Counted from the stretch's first letter, positions 1 through 12,118 are shown. The stretch: DNA of 58,024 nucleotides from Ferrovibrio sp035304305 (GCF_035304305.1 NZ_DATGQG010000095.1:1-58024); one strand, 5' to 3'. Program-made: numbers and translations. The notes: generated from the sequence alone by a model not told the origin.

Positions 1-546
1 GCCCAGGCCGCGCTGGCTGCGCGGGCCCCGGGTTTCCGCGTCATGGCCGCCGAAGGGCGCCCAGCGCGCGCCGTAACTGTCGTCATCCCTGTCGTCATAG
101 CCGTAGCCGGGCCGTGGGCCGGCATCGAGATGGCGGCGGTAGCGCGCGACATCCTCCCCGCCCATGCCCATGCCCATACCCGGGCGCTGGCGATGGCCCA
201 TGCCGCCATGGCTGAACGGCGCGTCGCGCCCGTCGTCTTCGTAACCGCGGCCGCTGCCCGACCAGTCGACGTTCGAACGCGTGCCCCCTCTCATGTCATC
301 GGGGCCGATGTCATCAGGGCCCATCCCGGCGGCGCCGCGCCCGCCGGGATCGGGCGCGATGACATCGCGCTCCATGCCGCGGGTGAAGCGCGCGCCGCCA
401 TAGTCGCGGCGGCTCAGTTCCTGGCCCGGCTCTGCGGACCTGTCGTCGCGCCGCTCCCCGCGCTCGCGGCCGTAATCCCCGCGCCCGTATTCCCCGCGTC
501 CGTATTCCCCGTGTCCGTGCTCGTGATCTCTCCAGTGCCGGGGCAT
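1..546 (-). CDS. Partial low-complexity Gly/Arg/Asp/Tyr-rich protein (SWFGD/BON-like N-terminal part)
   Basis: The gene runs off the left edge: 182 codons are visible without a stop, so the C terminus is missing. The ATG at 546 is preceded by GAAGGGAG about 8 bases upstream. The visible part is very hydrophilic. Residues 13-27 hold tandem GEYGR/GDYGR units, and Met-Gly runs (GMGMGMGG) follow near residue 130. No signal peptide or membrane segment is visible. The composition resembles the linker-rich N-terminal half of alphaproteobacterial SWFGD/BON-domain proteins, but the diagnostic domain would lie outside the window, so the family is a guess. That it is coding is well supported by the continuous frame and ribosome binding site. 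Confidence 0.6.
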   Translation of the reverse strand, partial: MPRHWRDHEHGHGEYGRGEYGRGDYGRERGERRDDRSAEPGQELSRRDYGGARFTRGMERDVIAPDPGGRGAAGMGPDDIGPDDMRGGTRSNVDWSGSGRGYEDDGRDAPFSHGGMGHRQRPGMGMGMGGEDVARYRRHLDAGPRPGYGYDDRDDDSYGARWAPFGGHDAETRGPRSQRGLG

Positions 547-624
547 GACAAATCTCCCTTCATTCCTCTGATGCTGCGGCCCGATATGCGGCGGCAGAGA
601 AGAGGAAACAGGGGCGATGCGGCC

Positions 625-699
625 CAGTTCCGTGGCGAAGCAGTTCCGTGTGCGATGCGGTTCCGCAGCGAAGCAGTTCCGTGCGCGATGCGGTTCGCT
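625..699. repeat. 33-bp tandem repeat, about two and a half units
   Basis: A 33-bp unit beginning GCAGTTCCGTG starts at 640 and again at 673, with an imperfect partial copy upstream from 625. Each unit contains GCGATGCGG. It fills the gap between the first two genes and ends at the stop codon of the PAS gene. Confidence 0.7.
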
Positions 700-700
700 A

Positions 701-1249
701 TCAGCCCGGCCGGCCCGACGGCGGCACGCGGTAGATGCCGCAGAGGAACATGTCGGGCGTGGCGTCGTCGCTGCTCAGCGGCAGGATCAGGCGCTCGTAG
801 CTCCACACGCGGCCGTCGTCGCCCAGCAGGGTCAGCCGGTCGCAGCGCGGCTGCGGGCGGGCCAGCACGGCCTCGTACTGCTCCTCGACGATGCGGGCGA
901 CTTCCGGCGTGCGGATGTCGGCCGGCGACTTGCCGGTCAGGGTCTGGCCGTGGATCTCGTCCACCGCGGTGCCCGAGAGGCGGTAGCGGAAGCGCGGCGT
1001 GCCCCGCGGATCGACCTCGACGAGGAAGATGTTGGCGAGCCAGGGCGCGAGGTCGAGCGGATCGATGTCGGCGCGGGCGGGAAAGCGCCGGCCGCGGCGG
1101 CGGGCGTTCCAGTAGGCGTAGAGCGCGGGCAGCTGGGCGCCGCAGCCCGCGCCGGCGCGGCCGCAGCGCTGGCAGATTTCGTCGGTGCCCGCCTGTGCCG
1201 GGCCGGCGGCAGTCTTGCCGGATCCGTCCGGCGGGGTCTGCGTCTCCAT
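701..1249 (-). CDS. PAS-domain protein (PAS_5 family)
   Basis: About 182 aa. After a short tail with a CxxC pair (CQRCG), the protein is one domain: LPALYAYWNARRRGR, then a PAS_5-like core with WLANIFLVEVD, FRYRLSGTAVDEIHG, and a C-terminal strand WSYERLILPLS. PAS_5 proteins are small stand-alone PAS domains common in Alphaproteobacteria, usually of unknown ligand and partner. The ATG at 1249 is preferred. A TTG at 1291 in the same frame would add 14 residues, but it lacks a ribosome binding site. No output domain is present, so any signalling role is inferred from the family. Confidence 0.75.
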   Translation of the reverse strand: METQTPPDGSGKTAAGPAQAGTDEICQRCGRAGAGCGAQLPALYAYWNARRRGRRFPARADIDPLDLAPWLANIFLVEVDPRGTPRFRYRLSGTAVDEIHGQTLTGKSPADIRTPEVARIVEEQYEAVLARPQPRCDRLTLLGDDGRVWSYERLILPLSSDDATPDMFLCGIYRVPPSGRPG

Positions 1250-1413
1250 CTCCGGCTCGATCCCGGTTGAACAGCCCCTTCGATAATGCAACGGGCCCGC
1301 AGCGGCAAGCCCGTTCGTATACGAATAAATTCCCCCGACGCTTTTGATGCGAAACGATTTTTCACGGCAGCGATGCGTGGTTGCCGGGCCGGCGGGGGAA
1401 GACGCGCGGCCAG

Positions 1414-1443
1414 AAAAAAGGCCCGGGATCGCTCCCGGGCCTT
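1414..1443 (-). terminator. Rho-independent terminator of groESL
   Basis: An 11-bp GC-rich inverted repeat (AAGGCCCGGGA / TCCCGGGCCTT) with loop TCGC lies 28 bases past the groEL stop. On the minus strand the stem is followed by a run of six U. Confidence 0.9.
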
Positions 1444-1470
1444 CCAGTGAGATGACGGCGGGTGCCGGAC

Positions 1471-3114
<1,644 letters not shown>

Positions 3115-3161
3115 ATTCGTTTCTCCTTGGAATCAAGACAGAATTGTCGGGGCGCCCTGGA

Positions 3162-3476
3162 TCAGGCGGCCTTCTTCTTGCTGGCGACACCCTCGATGAT
3201 GCCCATGATGTCGGACTCCTTCATGATCAGGAGCTCCTCGCCATCCAGCTTCACCTCGGTGCCCGACCACTTGCCGAACAGGACGCGGTCGCCGACCTTG
3301 ACGTCCAGCGGCTGAACCTTGCCGTTCTCGTCCCGGGCGCCCGGGCCGACGGCGATGACTTCGCCCTGCATCGGCTTTTCCTTGGCGGTATCCGGAATGA
3401 TGATGCCGCCGGCGGTACGCTCTTCCTCGGCCACGCGCTTCACCACCACGCGGTCATGCAGCGGACGAAACTTCAT
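3162..3476 (-). CDS. groES: Co-chaperonin GroES (10 kDa)
   Basis: 104 aa, starting MKFRPLHDRVVVKR. The ATG at 3476 follows GGAGG at a normal distance, so in-frame upstream ATGs are rejected. The mobile loop (EEERTAGGIIIPDTAKEKP) and the C-terminal EELLIMKESDIMGI segment are typical. GroES caps the GroEL ring. It is the first gene of a two-gene operon with groEL. Confidence 0.99.
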   Translation of the reverse strand: MKFRPLHDRVVVKRVAEEERTAGGIIIPDTAKEKPMQGEVIAVGPGARDENGKVQPLDVKVGDRVLFGKWSGTEVKLDGEELLIMKESDIMGIIEGVASKKKAA

Positions 3477-3567
3477 GCGATCCTCCATAAGTTGTCGCAT
3501 AGACAGGATGTGAATTCCTCGGGAGCCCAACGAAATCAAAGACTTGGCAGCCGATCGCGCAGGGCTG

Positions 3568-3594
3568 TTAGCACTCTCCCTGAGAGAGCGCCAG
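3568..3594. promoter_or_regulatory. CIRCE operator (HrcA-binding inverted repeat)
   Basis: Plus strand reads TTAGCACTC, nine bases, GAGCGCCAG. One arm matches the CIRCE consensus exactly (GAGTGCTAA in the gene's direction) and the other matches at six of nine. It covers the expected transcription start of groESL, the classic position for HrcA repression. Confidence 0.88.
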
Positions 3595-3595
3595 A

Positions 3596-3624
3596 CACCT
3601 AAGCACCCGCCCCCGCCCTGTCAA
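3596..3624 (-). promoter_or_regulatory. groESL promoter
   Basis: On the minus strand TTGACA (3624-3619), 17 bases, then TAGGTG (3601-3596). The predicted start lies inside the CIRCE operator. The -35 is consensus and the -10 is weak. Confidence 0.7.
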
Positions 3625-3684
3625 GGAGGGGTCGCCGAGATTCCGCCACAATTTTTCCGTGACCGGGGCCTGCGCCGGTGGGAA

Positions 3685-4623
3685 TCAGGCCGCCGCCCGG
3701 CCGGCCCGGTGCGCCATCTCGGCCGCCAGCAGCGCCCGCGCCGCCGCGCGGATCTCCTCATGCAGGGCCGGATCGGCCTCTGTCAGCAGCGGCAGGATCG
3801 GGCCCATGTCGGCGAGGCCCGACAGCGTCACCGCGGTATGCAGCACGCGGATGTTGTTGCCGCGCTCGCGCAGATCCTCCAGCGGGGCGAAATGCGGCAG
3901 CAGGCGTTCAGCCGCGGCCCAGTCCTGCGCCTGCAGGGTGCGCAGCAGCTGCATGGACAGCGCCGGCGCGAGGCAGACGCAGCCCGCCGTGAAACCCGCC
4001 AGCCCGAAATGCCTCATGTGCGGCACGGCCGGCGGCTCGCCGAAGCCCGAGACGATGCGCGCGCGCCCCACCGCGGCGATCAGCGCGTCGAGATAGGCGT
4101 CCTGCTCGATCGTCCTGCGCGGCACGGCGTATTTGATGCCGAAGACCGCGCCCTGCTCCACCAGCCGGCCCAGCGCCTCGGGCGCCACGTAATTCTCGCT
4201 CCTGATGTAGACGATCAGCTTCACTCCGGCGGCGGCGGCGAAATCCTGCAGCCCGCGCGCCACGCCGTCCGCCGTCTGCGGCCCGGTCATCGGCAGGGCC
4301 ATGGCGACGGGGAAGCGCATGTGCTTGAGGATCGCCGCCTGGTCCATCAGCTTGCCCCAGTCGGGCCCGACCGAGGGAATCACCCAGCTGTTTTCGGCCG
4401 CCATGCCGGCCAGACGCTCCAGCCAGTCCCGGAACCGCGAGACCGGCCAGTTCTGCACATTGGCGTTGCCGCCATAGAGCAGCGTGCTGACGCCGCCCGC
4501 CTCGATATGCCGGATCAGCGCCGCATTGGCGGCATCGGCGAAGTCCAGCTCCGGCGTCAGCGCCAGCGGCGGCACCGCCAGCACCGAGCGGGCCAGTTCG
4601 GATGTCTCGGCATGGGTCAGCAT
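3685..4623 (-). CDS. Dihydrodipicolinate synthase (DapA)/N-acetylneuraminate lyase family protein
   Basis: 312 aa. The TIM-barrel shows family features: TLLYGGNANVQNWPVSRF near residue 46 (equivalent to the GTTGE substrate loop but diverged), VIPSVGPDWGKLMDQA, and a Lys in FGIKYAV at the position expected for the Schiff-base lysine. AGFTAGCVCLAP near 235 matches the GGxGxIS region. Family members perform pyruvate-dependent aldol or retro-aldol reactions. The diverged substrate loop argues against authentic DapA, and the substrate is unknown. ATG 4623 is chosen because AGAGGA lies 8 bases upstream. The gene stands alone and is divergent from the thioesterase gene. Confidence 0.8.
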   Translation of the reverse strand: MLTHAETSELARSVLAVPPLALTPELDFADAANAALIRHIEAGGVSTLLYGGNANVQNWPVSRFRDWLERLAGMAAENSWVIPSVGPDWGKLMDQAAILKHMRFPVAMALPMTGPQTADGVARGLQDFAAAAGVKLIVYIRSENYVAPEALGRLVEQGAVFGIKYAVPRRTIEQDAYLDALIAAVGRARIVSGFGEPPAVPHMRHFGLAGFTAGCVCLAPALSMQLLRTLQAQDWAAAERLLPHFAPLEDLRERGNNIRVLHTAVTLSGLADMGPILPLLTEADPALHEEIRAAARALLAAEMAHRAGRAAA

Positions 4624-4710
4624 GGGCGTTCCTCTGTTGTCGCGCATGCTACAGGCGTTCCGGCGGCAAGGCCAAGCGGCTAGACTGCCGCGAAACCAGG
4701 GAGAGAGACC

Positions 4711-5100
4711 ATGCCGGATAACAGCCTGCCCTTTTCCGACCTGATGGGCCTGAAGATCCTCGAGGTCACCAGGGAGAAGGTCACCGCCGAACTGCCGGTG
4801 AAGCCCGAACTCTGCACCCGGCCTGCCGTGCTGCATGGCGGCGCGATGATGGCCTTCGCCGACACGCTGGGCGCCATCGGCACGGTGGCGAACCTGAGCG
4901 ACGGCGCCAGCACGACGACCATCGAGAGCAAGACCAATTTCTTCGCCGCCATCCCGGCCGGCGACACGGCGAAGGCCGAATGCACGCCGCTGCATCGCGG
5001 CCGCACCACCATGGTGTGGCAGACGAGGATCAGCCGCGGCGACGGCAAACTCGCCGCCATCGTCACGCAGACCCAGCTCGTGCTGCCGGCGAAGCCATAG
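4711..5100 (+). CDS. PaaI-family hotdog-fold thioesterase
   Basis: 129 aa, a normal length for a single-hotdog acyl-CoA thioesterase. The signature is VLHGGAMMAFADTLG near residues 41-55, where the His-Gly-Gly and Asp form the catalytic surface in PaaI-type enzymes. ESKTNFFAAIPAGD and the C-terminal strand KLAAIVTQTQLVL complete the fold. It probably hydrolyses small or aromatic acyl-CoA esters in the cytoplasm; the exact substrate cannot be read. GGGAGAG precedes the ATG. Confidence 0.85.
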   Translation: MPDNSLPFSDLMGLKILEVTREKVTAELPVKPELCTRPAVLHGGAMMAFADTLGAIGTVANLSDGASTTTIESKTNFFAAIPAGDTAKAECTPLHRGRTTMVWQTRISRGDGKLAAIVTQTQLVLPAKP

Positions 5101-5200
5101 GCCGCCGGCCGCCGGCCCGGTCTGTTTTCCTGTCGTTTCGGACACCGATAGCGGCTATGGTCGCGGAAACGGACCACAGTTTCGAAAGCCGCGAACCGCG

Positions 5201-6370
5201 ATGAATCTCGCCGACCTCCCCACGCCCGTCCTGCTGCTCGACCGCACGCGGCTGGAGCGCAACTGCCTGCGCATGCGCGGGCGCGCGAAAACACTCGGCG
5301 TGCAGCTGCGGCCGCATCTGAAGACGGCGAAATCGGCCACCATCGCCGAAATCGCCCATGGCGGCGCGAAAGGCCCGATCACCGTCTCGACGCTCGCGGA
5401 GGCGGACTACTTCGCCGCCCGCGGCTTCCGCGACATTCTCTATGCCGTGCCGGTCGCGCCGCAGAAGCTGGCGCAGGTGGCGGCGATCATGCGGCGCGAC
5501 GGCTGCGACCTGAAGATCATCACCGACAATCTCGACGTGGCGCTCGCGATTGCCGAAAAAGGCGCGGCGCTCGGCGTCACCTTTCGCGTGCTGATCAAGA
5601 TCGACTGCGGGCTGGGCCGCGCCGGCATCACGCCCGACTCCGAGGCGCTGCTGCCGATCGCGGCAGCCCTGTCGAAACCGGGCGCGGAACTCGCCGGCGT
5701 GCTGACCCATGCCGGCCATTCCTATCACGCCAGGACGATCGCAGAGATCAGGCACATCGCGGAAGACGAGCGCGCGGCGGTGGTGAAGGCGGCGCAGCGC
5801 CTGCGCGAGGCCGGCCATCCCTGCCCCATCGTCAGCCTCGGCTCGACGCCGACGGCGGTGCATGCCGACAGCCTTGCCGGCGTCACCGAGATGCGGCCGG
5901 GCAACTACGTCTTCTTCGATCTCTTCCAAGTCGGCGTGCAGTCCTGCCGCATGGAGGATATCGCCGTCTCTGTGCTGGCCACCGTGGTGTCGCATCACCG
6001 CGGCCGCAACCATCTGCTGATCGATGCCGGCGGGCTGGCCCTGTCGAAGGATACCGGCGCCAACGAGCATGCGCCGGGCACCGGCTACGGCCTGGTCTGC
6101 CGCCCCGGGGCGCCGCTGCCCCTGCCGGGGCTGGCGATCCATGACGTGCACCAGGAACACGGCCTCGTCGGCCCGCTTCCCGCGCCGGAGGGTTCGCCGG
6201 CGGCGGCGCTGGATTTCGCCGCCTTTCCGCCGGGCAGCCGCCTTCGCGCCCTGCCGAACCATTCCTGCATGACCGGCGCGATGTATGACCGCTACTACGT
6301 CACCGAAAACCTGGACCAGGGCGGCGGCCTGGCGGTCGTGGCGGAATGGGACCGGGTGAACGGCTGGTAG
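5201..6370 (+). CDS. DSD1-family PLP-dependent enzyme (D-threonine aldolase / D-serine dehydratase-like)
   Basis: 389 aa. The N-terminal alanine-racemase-type barrel holds the PLP lysine in PHLKTAKSATIA (Lys about 42). The C-terminal domain holds the metal-site motif NHSCMTGAMYDRYYV. This combination defines D-threonine aldolases and eukaryote-type D-serine dehydratases, which need PLP and a divalent metal. Other landmarks are DCGLGRAGI near 140 and LTHAGHSYHA near 165. Substrate choice (D-threonine, D-3-hydroxyaspartate or D-serine) cannot be decided from sequence. The start ATG has only a weak Shine-Dalgarno. Confidence 0.85.
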   Translation: MNLADLPTPVLLLDRTRLERNCLRMRGRAKTLGVQLRPHLKTAKSATIAEIAHGGAKGPITVSTLAEADYFAARGFRDILYAVPVAPQKLAQVAAIMRRDGCDLKIITDNLDVALAIAEKGAALGVTFRVLIKIDCGLGRAGITPDSEALLPIAAALSKPGAELAGVLTHAGHSYHARTIAEIRHIAEDERAAVVKAAQRLREAGHPCPIVSLGSTPTAVHADSLAGVTEMRPGNYVFFDLFQVGVQSCRMEDIAVSVLATVVSHHRGRNHLLIDAGGLALSKDTGANEHAPGTGYGLVCRPGAPLPLPGLAIHDVHQEHGLVGPLPAPEGSPAAALDFAAFPPGSRLRALPNHSCMTGAMYDRYYVTENLDQGGGLAVVAEWDRVNGW

Positions 6371-6444
6371 CGGCCGGGAAAGAATGGACGCCACCTACGT
6401 TTAGAGGTTGAATAGGCGGCAGGGAATTACAAACGGGCAGTTCG

Positions 6445-8136
<1,692 letters not shown>

Positions 8137-8148
8137 GGGGCGGAACGG

Positions 8149-8949
8149 CTACCAGCCGAAGCCGAGCTGGTGCAGGAAGGCATCCACCGCCGACTGCCAC
8201 AGGTCCGGGTGATCGAGCAGGCAATGGCCGTCGGCGCCCTCCAGCGGCGGAAACACGTAGAGCTGGGCATGGCCGCCGGTGCTGGCATAGGCATCGTGCC
8301 ACTGGCGCACGATGTCCGGCGCGAACATGCTGTCATTGGCGGCATAGAGCCAGAGCGAGGGAACCATCGCATCGCCGCCGATGCGCAGCAGCATGTCGCG
8401 GGTAAAGACGTTGGTCGCGCCGGCGGTGTCGTTCCAGCCGCCGGAGAAATTGATGCTGCCGCGCAGGCCCGATCCGTGCTGGCCGGCATAGAGCACGCTG
8501 AGCAGGCCGCCGCGCGACTGGCCCGCCACCACGATGCGGCTGCCGTCGATGTCATCGCGGTTGCGCATGAAGGCGATCGCCGCATCGAGATCGTCGAGCG
8601 CGTGATGCAGGCCCTCGCCGAGTTTCAGCGGATCGGGATCGTACCATTCGACATAGTCGCTTTCCGATCCGCCGCGGCCGCGCCGCATCGGCACCAGCAT
8701 GGCGAAGCCGCGGGCGAGGAAATAGCGCGCCTGGATTTCGAAGCGCAGCACCTCGTCGGTGCGATGGCGCCCGCCGGCCGTGGAGCCGTGGCTGAACACG
8801 ACCAGCGGCCAGCCGCGCGGCGGCGGCGGCTGCAGGCCCGGATAGAAGGTCGCCATCAGCCGCGCCATCCGGCTGCCGTCGGGCAGGGGCACGCGGCTCG
8901 GCATCCACAGGATTTCCGAATGCAGCGGCTGCTCCGGTGCGTCGGTCAT
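8149..8949 (-). CDS. Alpha/beta hydrolase (dienelactone hydrolase-like, serine hydrolase)
   Basis: 266 aa without signal peptide. The nucleophile elbow is GQSRGG near residue 164. Asp in YAANDSMF and His in GADGHCLLDH complete the catalytic triad. An HGS oxyanion region (VVFSHGSTAGG) sits near residue 50, as in esterase/dienelactone-hydrolase-like enzymes. A hydrolase acting on small esters or peptides is likely; the substrate is unknown. It is convergent with the upstream kinase, 12 bp apart, and lies just downstream of the DUF2336 gene on the same strand (13 bp), so the two may be co-transcribed. Confidence 0.85.
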   Translation of the reverse strand: MTDAPEQPLHSEILWMPSRVPLPDGSRMARLMATFYPGLQPPPPRGWPLVVFSHGSTAGGRHRTDEVLRFEIQARYFLARGFAMLVPMRRGRGGSESDYVEWYDPDPLKLGEGLHHALDDLDAAIAFMRNRDDIDGSRIVVAGQSRGGLLSVLYAGQHGSGLRGSINFSGGWNDTAGATNVFTRDMLLRIGGDAMVPSLWLYAANDSMFAPDIVRQWHDAYASTGGHAQLYVFPPLEGADGHCLLDHPDLWQSAVDAFLHQLGFGW

Positions 8950-8962
8950 CTCGGCTCGGCGG

Positions 8963-10084
8963 TTATGCGGCGATCCGCTGCGCCGTCTGGGCCCGCGCGC
9001 GCCGGCGTTCCAGCCAGCGCAGGTCCTGGCCGTCCCAGAGATGGGAGAACTCCGCCAGCAGCCGCGTGGTGACGGCCTCGACGAAAAACGCGCGGTCGGC
9101 GCCCGACTGCTGGCCGCGCGCCATTTCCACCACGGCGGCGGCCATGGCGAAGAATTCGCCGGGCAGGCCGGCGCGGTCGTAGATGGCGCGGAAGCCGCGG
9201 CCGCCGGGATCGTGTATCAGCAGCTGCGCGTTGCGCAGCGGAACGCTGCAGAGCTGCGCCAGCGCCTGCTCGAAGAAGACGATGTCGCCGCCGGCCAGCG
9301 CGCGCAGCACCAGGCCCGGCGAAAGCTGGCCCTGTCGCTGGAGGTCGGCGACCAGCCCGGCCAGCGCCGGCGGCGCGGCGCCCTCGCCAAGCAGGCCGAG
9401 CAGGCTTCGCTCGCGCAGCTGCAGCATCATGTCGGCCGCCATGGCCGGCGGAATCCGGTAGCGCGCGATCAGCGTCTCGCGCAGATCCTCGGCAACCAGC
9501 GCCACCAGCCGGGCGGCGAATTTCGCCGGTACGCCGGGCCGCCGCGCCAGCGCCTCGCCCAGCGCGCGGCTGTCAGGAAAGCGGTCGAGCGCGCGTTCCA
9601 TCATCGGCTCGCTCACCGGGGCGCCGCGATTGCCCATCAGCACCGCCACGGCAGGCTCGGCGCCATGACTGACCAGCGCGCCGCAGAGTTCGCTTGAGAC
9701 GCGGGCGCGGCCGGCAATCGCCGCCTGGTGCTGCGGCGAGACCGACTGCAGCAGCTCGATCAGTTCGGCATCGGTGAAGACCGGCGAGCGGCGCAGCACC
9801 GGCACCGCGACGGCGGCAACATCGCGCGCCATGCGGGCGGCGATCGCGGGCGGCAGGTCGGGATTGTCGGCGATATGCTCGGCCAGCGCCTGGCGCACGC
9901 GCAGCTCGGCGTCGCGCGACAGGGCGGCGACGATCGCCTGCGCCAGCTGGCGCTCGCTGTCGCTCAGGCTGGGTACGCTGTAGGCGCGGGCGACTTTCGC
10001 GGCCGTGTCGGCGCGCGCCGCCGGCGAGGGATCCGCCAGCAGCCGCTCGACATCCTGAATGCTGAGAAAGGCCCCCTGCGCCAC
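8963..10084 (-). CDS. DUF2336 domain-containing protein
   Basis: 373 aa from the GTG at 10084, which has GGGAGA 8 bases upstream. An ATG at 10150 would add 22 residues but lacks such a site. The protein is almost entirely alpha-helical, with repeated Ala/Leu/Arg-rich helices (LSIQDVERLLADPSPAARA near the start, then HEAT-like blocks such as AELRVRQALAEHIADNPDLP). DUF2336 proteins are widespread in Alphaproteobacteria; some are linked to cell-cycle or polar signalling, but no biochemical role is established. No enzyme motif or membrane segment is visible. Confidence 0.8.
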   Translation of the reverse strand: MAQGAFLSIQDVERLLADPSPAARADTAAKVARAYSVPSLSDSERQLAQAIVAALSRDAELRVRQALAEHIADNPDLPPAIAARMARDVAAVAVPVLRRSPVFTDAELIELLQSVSPQHQAAIAGRARVSSELCGALVSHGAEPAVAVLMGNRGAPVSEPMMERALDRFPDSRALGEALARRPGVPAKFAARLVALVAEDLRETLIARYRIPPAMAADMMLQLRERSLLGLLGEGAAPPALAGLVADLQRQGQLSPGLVLRALAGGDIVFFEQALAQLCSVPLRNAQLLIHDPGGRGFRAIYDRAGLPGEFFAMAAAVVEMARGQQSGADRAFFVEAVTTRLLAEFSHLWDGQDLRWLERRRARAQTAQRIAA

Positions 10085-10257
10085 GTCCGATCTCCCGTGC
10101 GGCCTGCCCCCGGCCGCGCTCGGCGGCGGACAATAGCATCGCGTCGCCAAAAGTCACCGGGGAATTACGGTAAACGCCGCGGCTTACGCGGGTGCAAAAA
10201 ATTCAGGCAGGCGCCAAGCCTATCATCGTATGCGCGATGGCCTGCGCGACCAGGAAA

Positions 10258-11214
10258 TTACGCCAGCACGCGGCGCGCCAGCGCATCCTCGATGGCGTCC
10301 CAGATCTCGGCTTCCAGCTTCACGCCGTCGAAGCGGTTGATCTGCTGGATCCCGGTGGGCGAGGTGACGTTGATTTCCGTAAGGTAATCGCCGATCACGT
10401 CGATGCCGACGAAGATCAGGCCCTCGCGCTTGAGATGCGGCCCGATCATCTCGCAGATCTCCTGCTCGCGCCTGGTCAGCGTCGCCTTTTCCGGCCGGCC
10501 GCCGACATGCATGTTGGAGCGCGCCTCGCCCTTGGCCGGCACGCGGTTGACCGCGCCGGCCGGACGGCCGTCGATCAGGATGATGCGCTTGTCGCCCTGG
10601 CGCACCTCGGGCAGGTATTTCTGCACGATCACCGGCTCGCGCGACAGCGCGGTGAACATCTCGAGCAGGGCGCCGAGATTCTCGTCATCGGGCTTGAGGT
10701 GGAACACGCCGGCGCCGCCATTGCCGAACAGCGGCTTGAGGATGATGTCCTTGTGCTCGTCGCGGAACGCCTTGATCGTCTCCATGTCGGAGGAGATCAG
10801 CGTCGGCGGCAACACGCCGTCGAAATGCGTCACGTAGAGCTTCTCCGGCGCGTTGCGCACCGCGACCGGGTTGTTCACCACCAGGGTCTTCGGATGGATG
10901 TGCTGCAGGATATGCGTCGCGGTGATGTAGGCCATGTCGAAGGGCGGGTCCTGGCGCATCAGCACCACGTCCATCTCGGCAAGGTCGATCAGTTCCGGCG
11001 CGCCCATGGTGTAGTGGTTGCCGCGCTCGTGCCGCAGTTCCATCGGCCGGGCGCGCGCCAGCACGCGGCCGTCGCGGAAGCTCAGGTCATGGGCCAGGTA
11101 ATGCCACATCGGATAGCCGCGACGGCCGGCTTCCAGTCCCAGCACGAAGGTGCTGTCGCCATCGAAGTCGATTTTCTCGATGGGATCCATCTGGATCGCG
11201 ACCTTGAGCACCAT
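10258..11214 (-). CDS. gshB: Glutathione synthase
   Basis: 318 aa, the usual length. It starts MVLKVAIQMDPIEKIDFDGD. ATP-grasp features are visible: KPLFGNGGAGVFHL (glycine-rich loop) near 160-175, VQKYLPEVRQGDKRIILIDG near 200-215, and the metal-binding FVGIDVIGDYLTEINVTSPTG near 270-290. It joins gamma-glutamylcysteine and glycine using ATP, the second step of glutathione synthesis. It is the last gene of the rsmI-yraN-lipoprotein-SirB1 group on this strand; gshB downstream of rsmI/yraN is a common alphaproteobacterial arrangement. Confidence 0.97.
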   Translation of the reverse strand: MVLKVAIQMDPIEKIDFDGDSTFVLGLEAGRRGYPMWHYLAHDLSFRDGRVLARARPMELRHERGNHYTMGAPELIDLAEMDVVLMRQDPPFDMAYITATHILQHIHPKTLVVNNPVAVRNAPEKLYVTHFDGVLPPTLISSDMETIKAFRDEHKDIILKPLFGNGGAGVFHLKPDDENLGALLEMFTALSREPVIVQKYLPEVRQGDKRIILIDGRPAGAVNRVPAKGEARSNMHVGGRPEKATLTRREQEICEMIGPHLKREGLIFVGIDVIGDYLTEINVTSPTGIQQINRFDGVKLEAEIWDAIEDALARRVLA

Positions 11215-11282
11215 GGCGGGTCCTTTTCTGCGTTCTGTGCGTTTTGTGCGGTGCGGTGCGGAAAAGCTAAAGCGCCGCGCGG

Positions 11283-12110
11283 CTAGTTCAACTGGTTGCG
11301 AATGTGCCGCAGGAAGCTTTCCGCCTCAAGACTTGCCGCCTCGCTGCCCGACAGCATGAGATAGCGCTCGGTCGCCGCGATCGCCTGGCGCATATGGCCG
11401 AGGCTGCCCTCCACCACGCCCAGCTCGCGCCAGGACAGCGCATGGTTGGGCGCGAACAGCAGGATGCGGCGCAGGATCTCCGCCGTGCGCTCGGCGTCAC
11501 TGGCGCGCCAGGCCCGCGCCTTGATGTTGTTCTGCAGCCGCAGCAGCACCTCGCGGCCGCTCATCGGCCGCAGATGCTCTGGCTGCAGGGTCTGGTCGCC
11601 GCTGCCCAGCCGCTGCAGCAGCTCGGCCATGTCGGGCGGCGCCGCGATGCGCCCGCCGCGGAAAGGATCGAGCACCAGCGTGCCGTCCTCGCCCTCGACG
11701 CTGATCAGGAAATGGCCGGGGAAGTCGAGACCGGCCGCCGGCCAGGACTGGGCGCGGGCGGCGTAGATGTAGAGAATTCCCAGGCTCACCGGCAGGCCCA
11801 TGCGGCGGTCGATCACCCGGATGAGATCGGCATTCTGCGGATCGTCGTAGGTTTCGGTGTCGCCGCGATAGCCGAATTCGACGCCCAGCACGGCGGCCAG
11901 CGCCATGGCGCGCGGCGCCACTTCCACGCCGGCATCGATGCGGTTCAGCGCCGCGGCGATGTCGGAGAGATGGCGGCGATAGGGACCAAGATCGGTCTCC
12001 GGCCGGTCGAGCGCGGCAAGCAGCAGCGCGGCCTCGGCGATGTCGAAGCCGTCATCCGGCGCGGCCCCGAGCGCCTTCAGAGAGGTCTCGATGGCCGCGC
12101 GGTCCGTCAT
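11283..12110 (-). CDS. SirB1/transglutaminase-like protein with TPR region
   Basis: 275 aa. The SirB1-type transglutaminase-like core spans about residues 40-180, with DRRMGLPVSLGILYIYAA and DFPGHFLISVEG containing the conserved His. Catalytic Cys is not evident, as in many SirB1 proteins. The C-terminal third (ILRRILLFAPNHALSWRELG onward) is a TPR-like helical repeat. Function is unknown; in other bacteria the family lies near peptide chain release or ribosome-related genes. Its ATG is 8 bp past the stop of the BON lipoprotein gene, so co-transcription is likely. Confidence 0.8.
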   Translation of the reverse strand: MTDRAAIETSLKALGAAPDDGFDIAEAALLLAALDRPETDLGPYRRHLSDIAAALNRIDAGVEVAPRAMALAAVLGVEFGYRGDTETYDDPQNADLIRVIDRRMGLPVSLGILYIYAARAQSWPAAGLDFPGHFLISVEGEDGTLVLDPFRGGRIAAPPDMAELLQRLGSGDQTLQPEHLRPMSGREVLLRLQNNIKARAWRASDAERTAEILRRILLFAPNHALSWRELGVVEGSLGHMRQAIAATERYLMLSGSEAASLEAESFLRHIRNQLN

Positions 12111-12118
12111 CGCCGGCC

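Noticed and set aside
625..699. CRISPR array
   Set aside because: The repeat has no spacers between units and only about two and a half copies; no cas genes are present.
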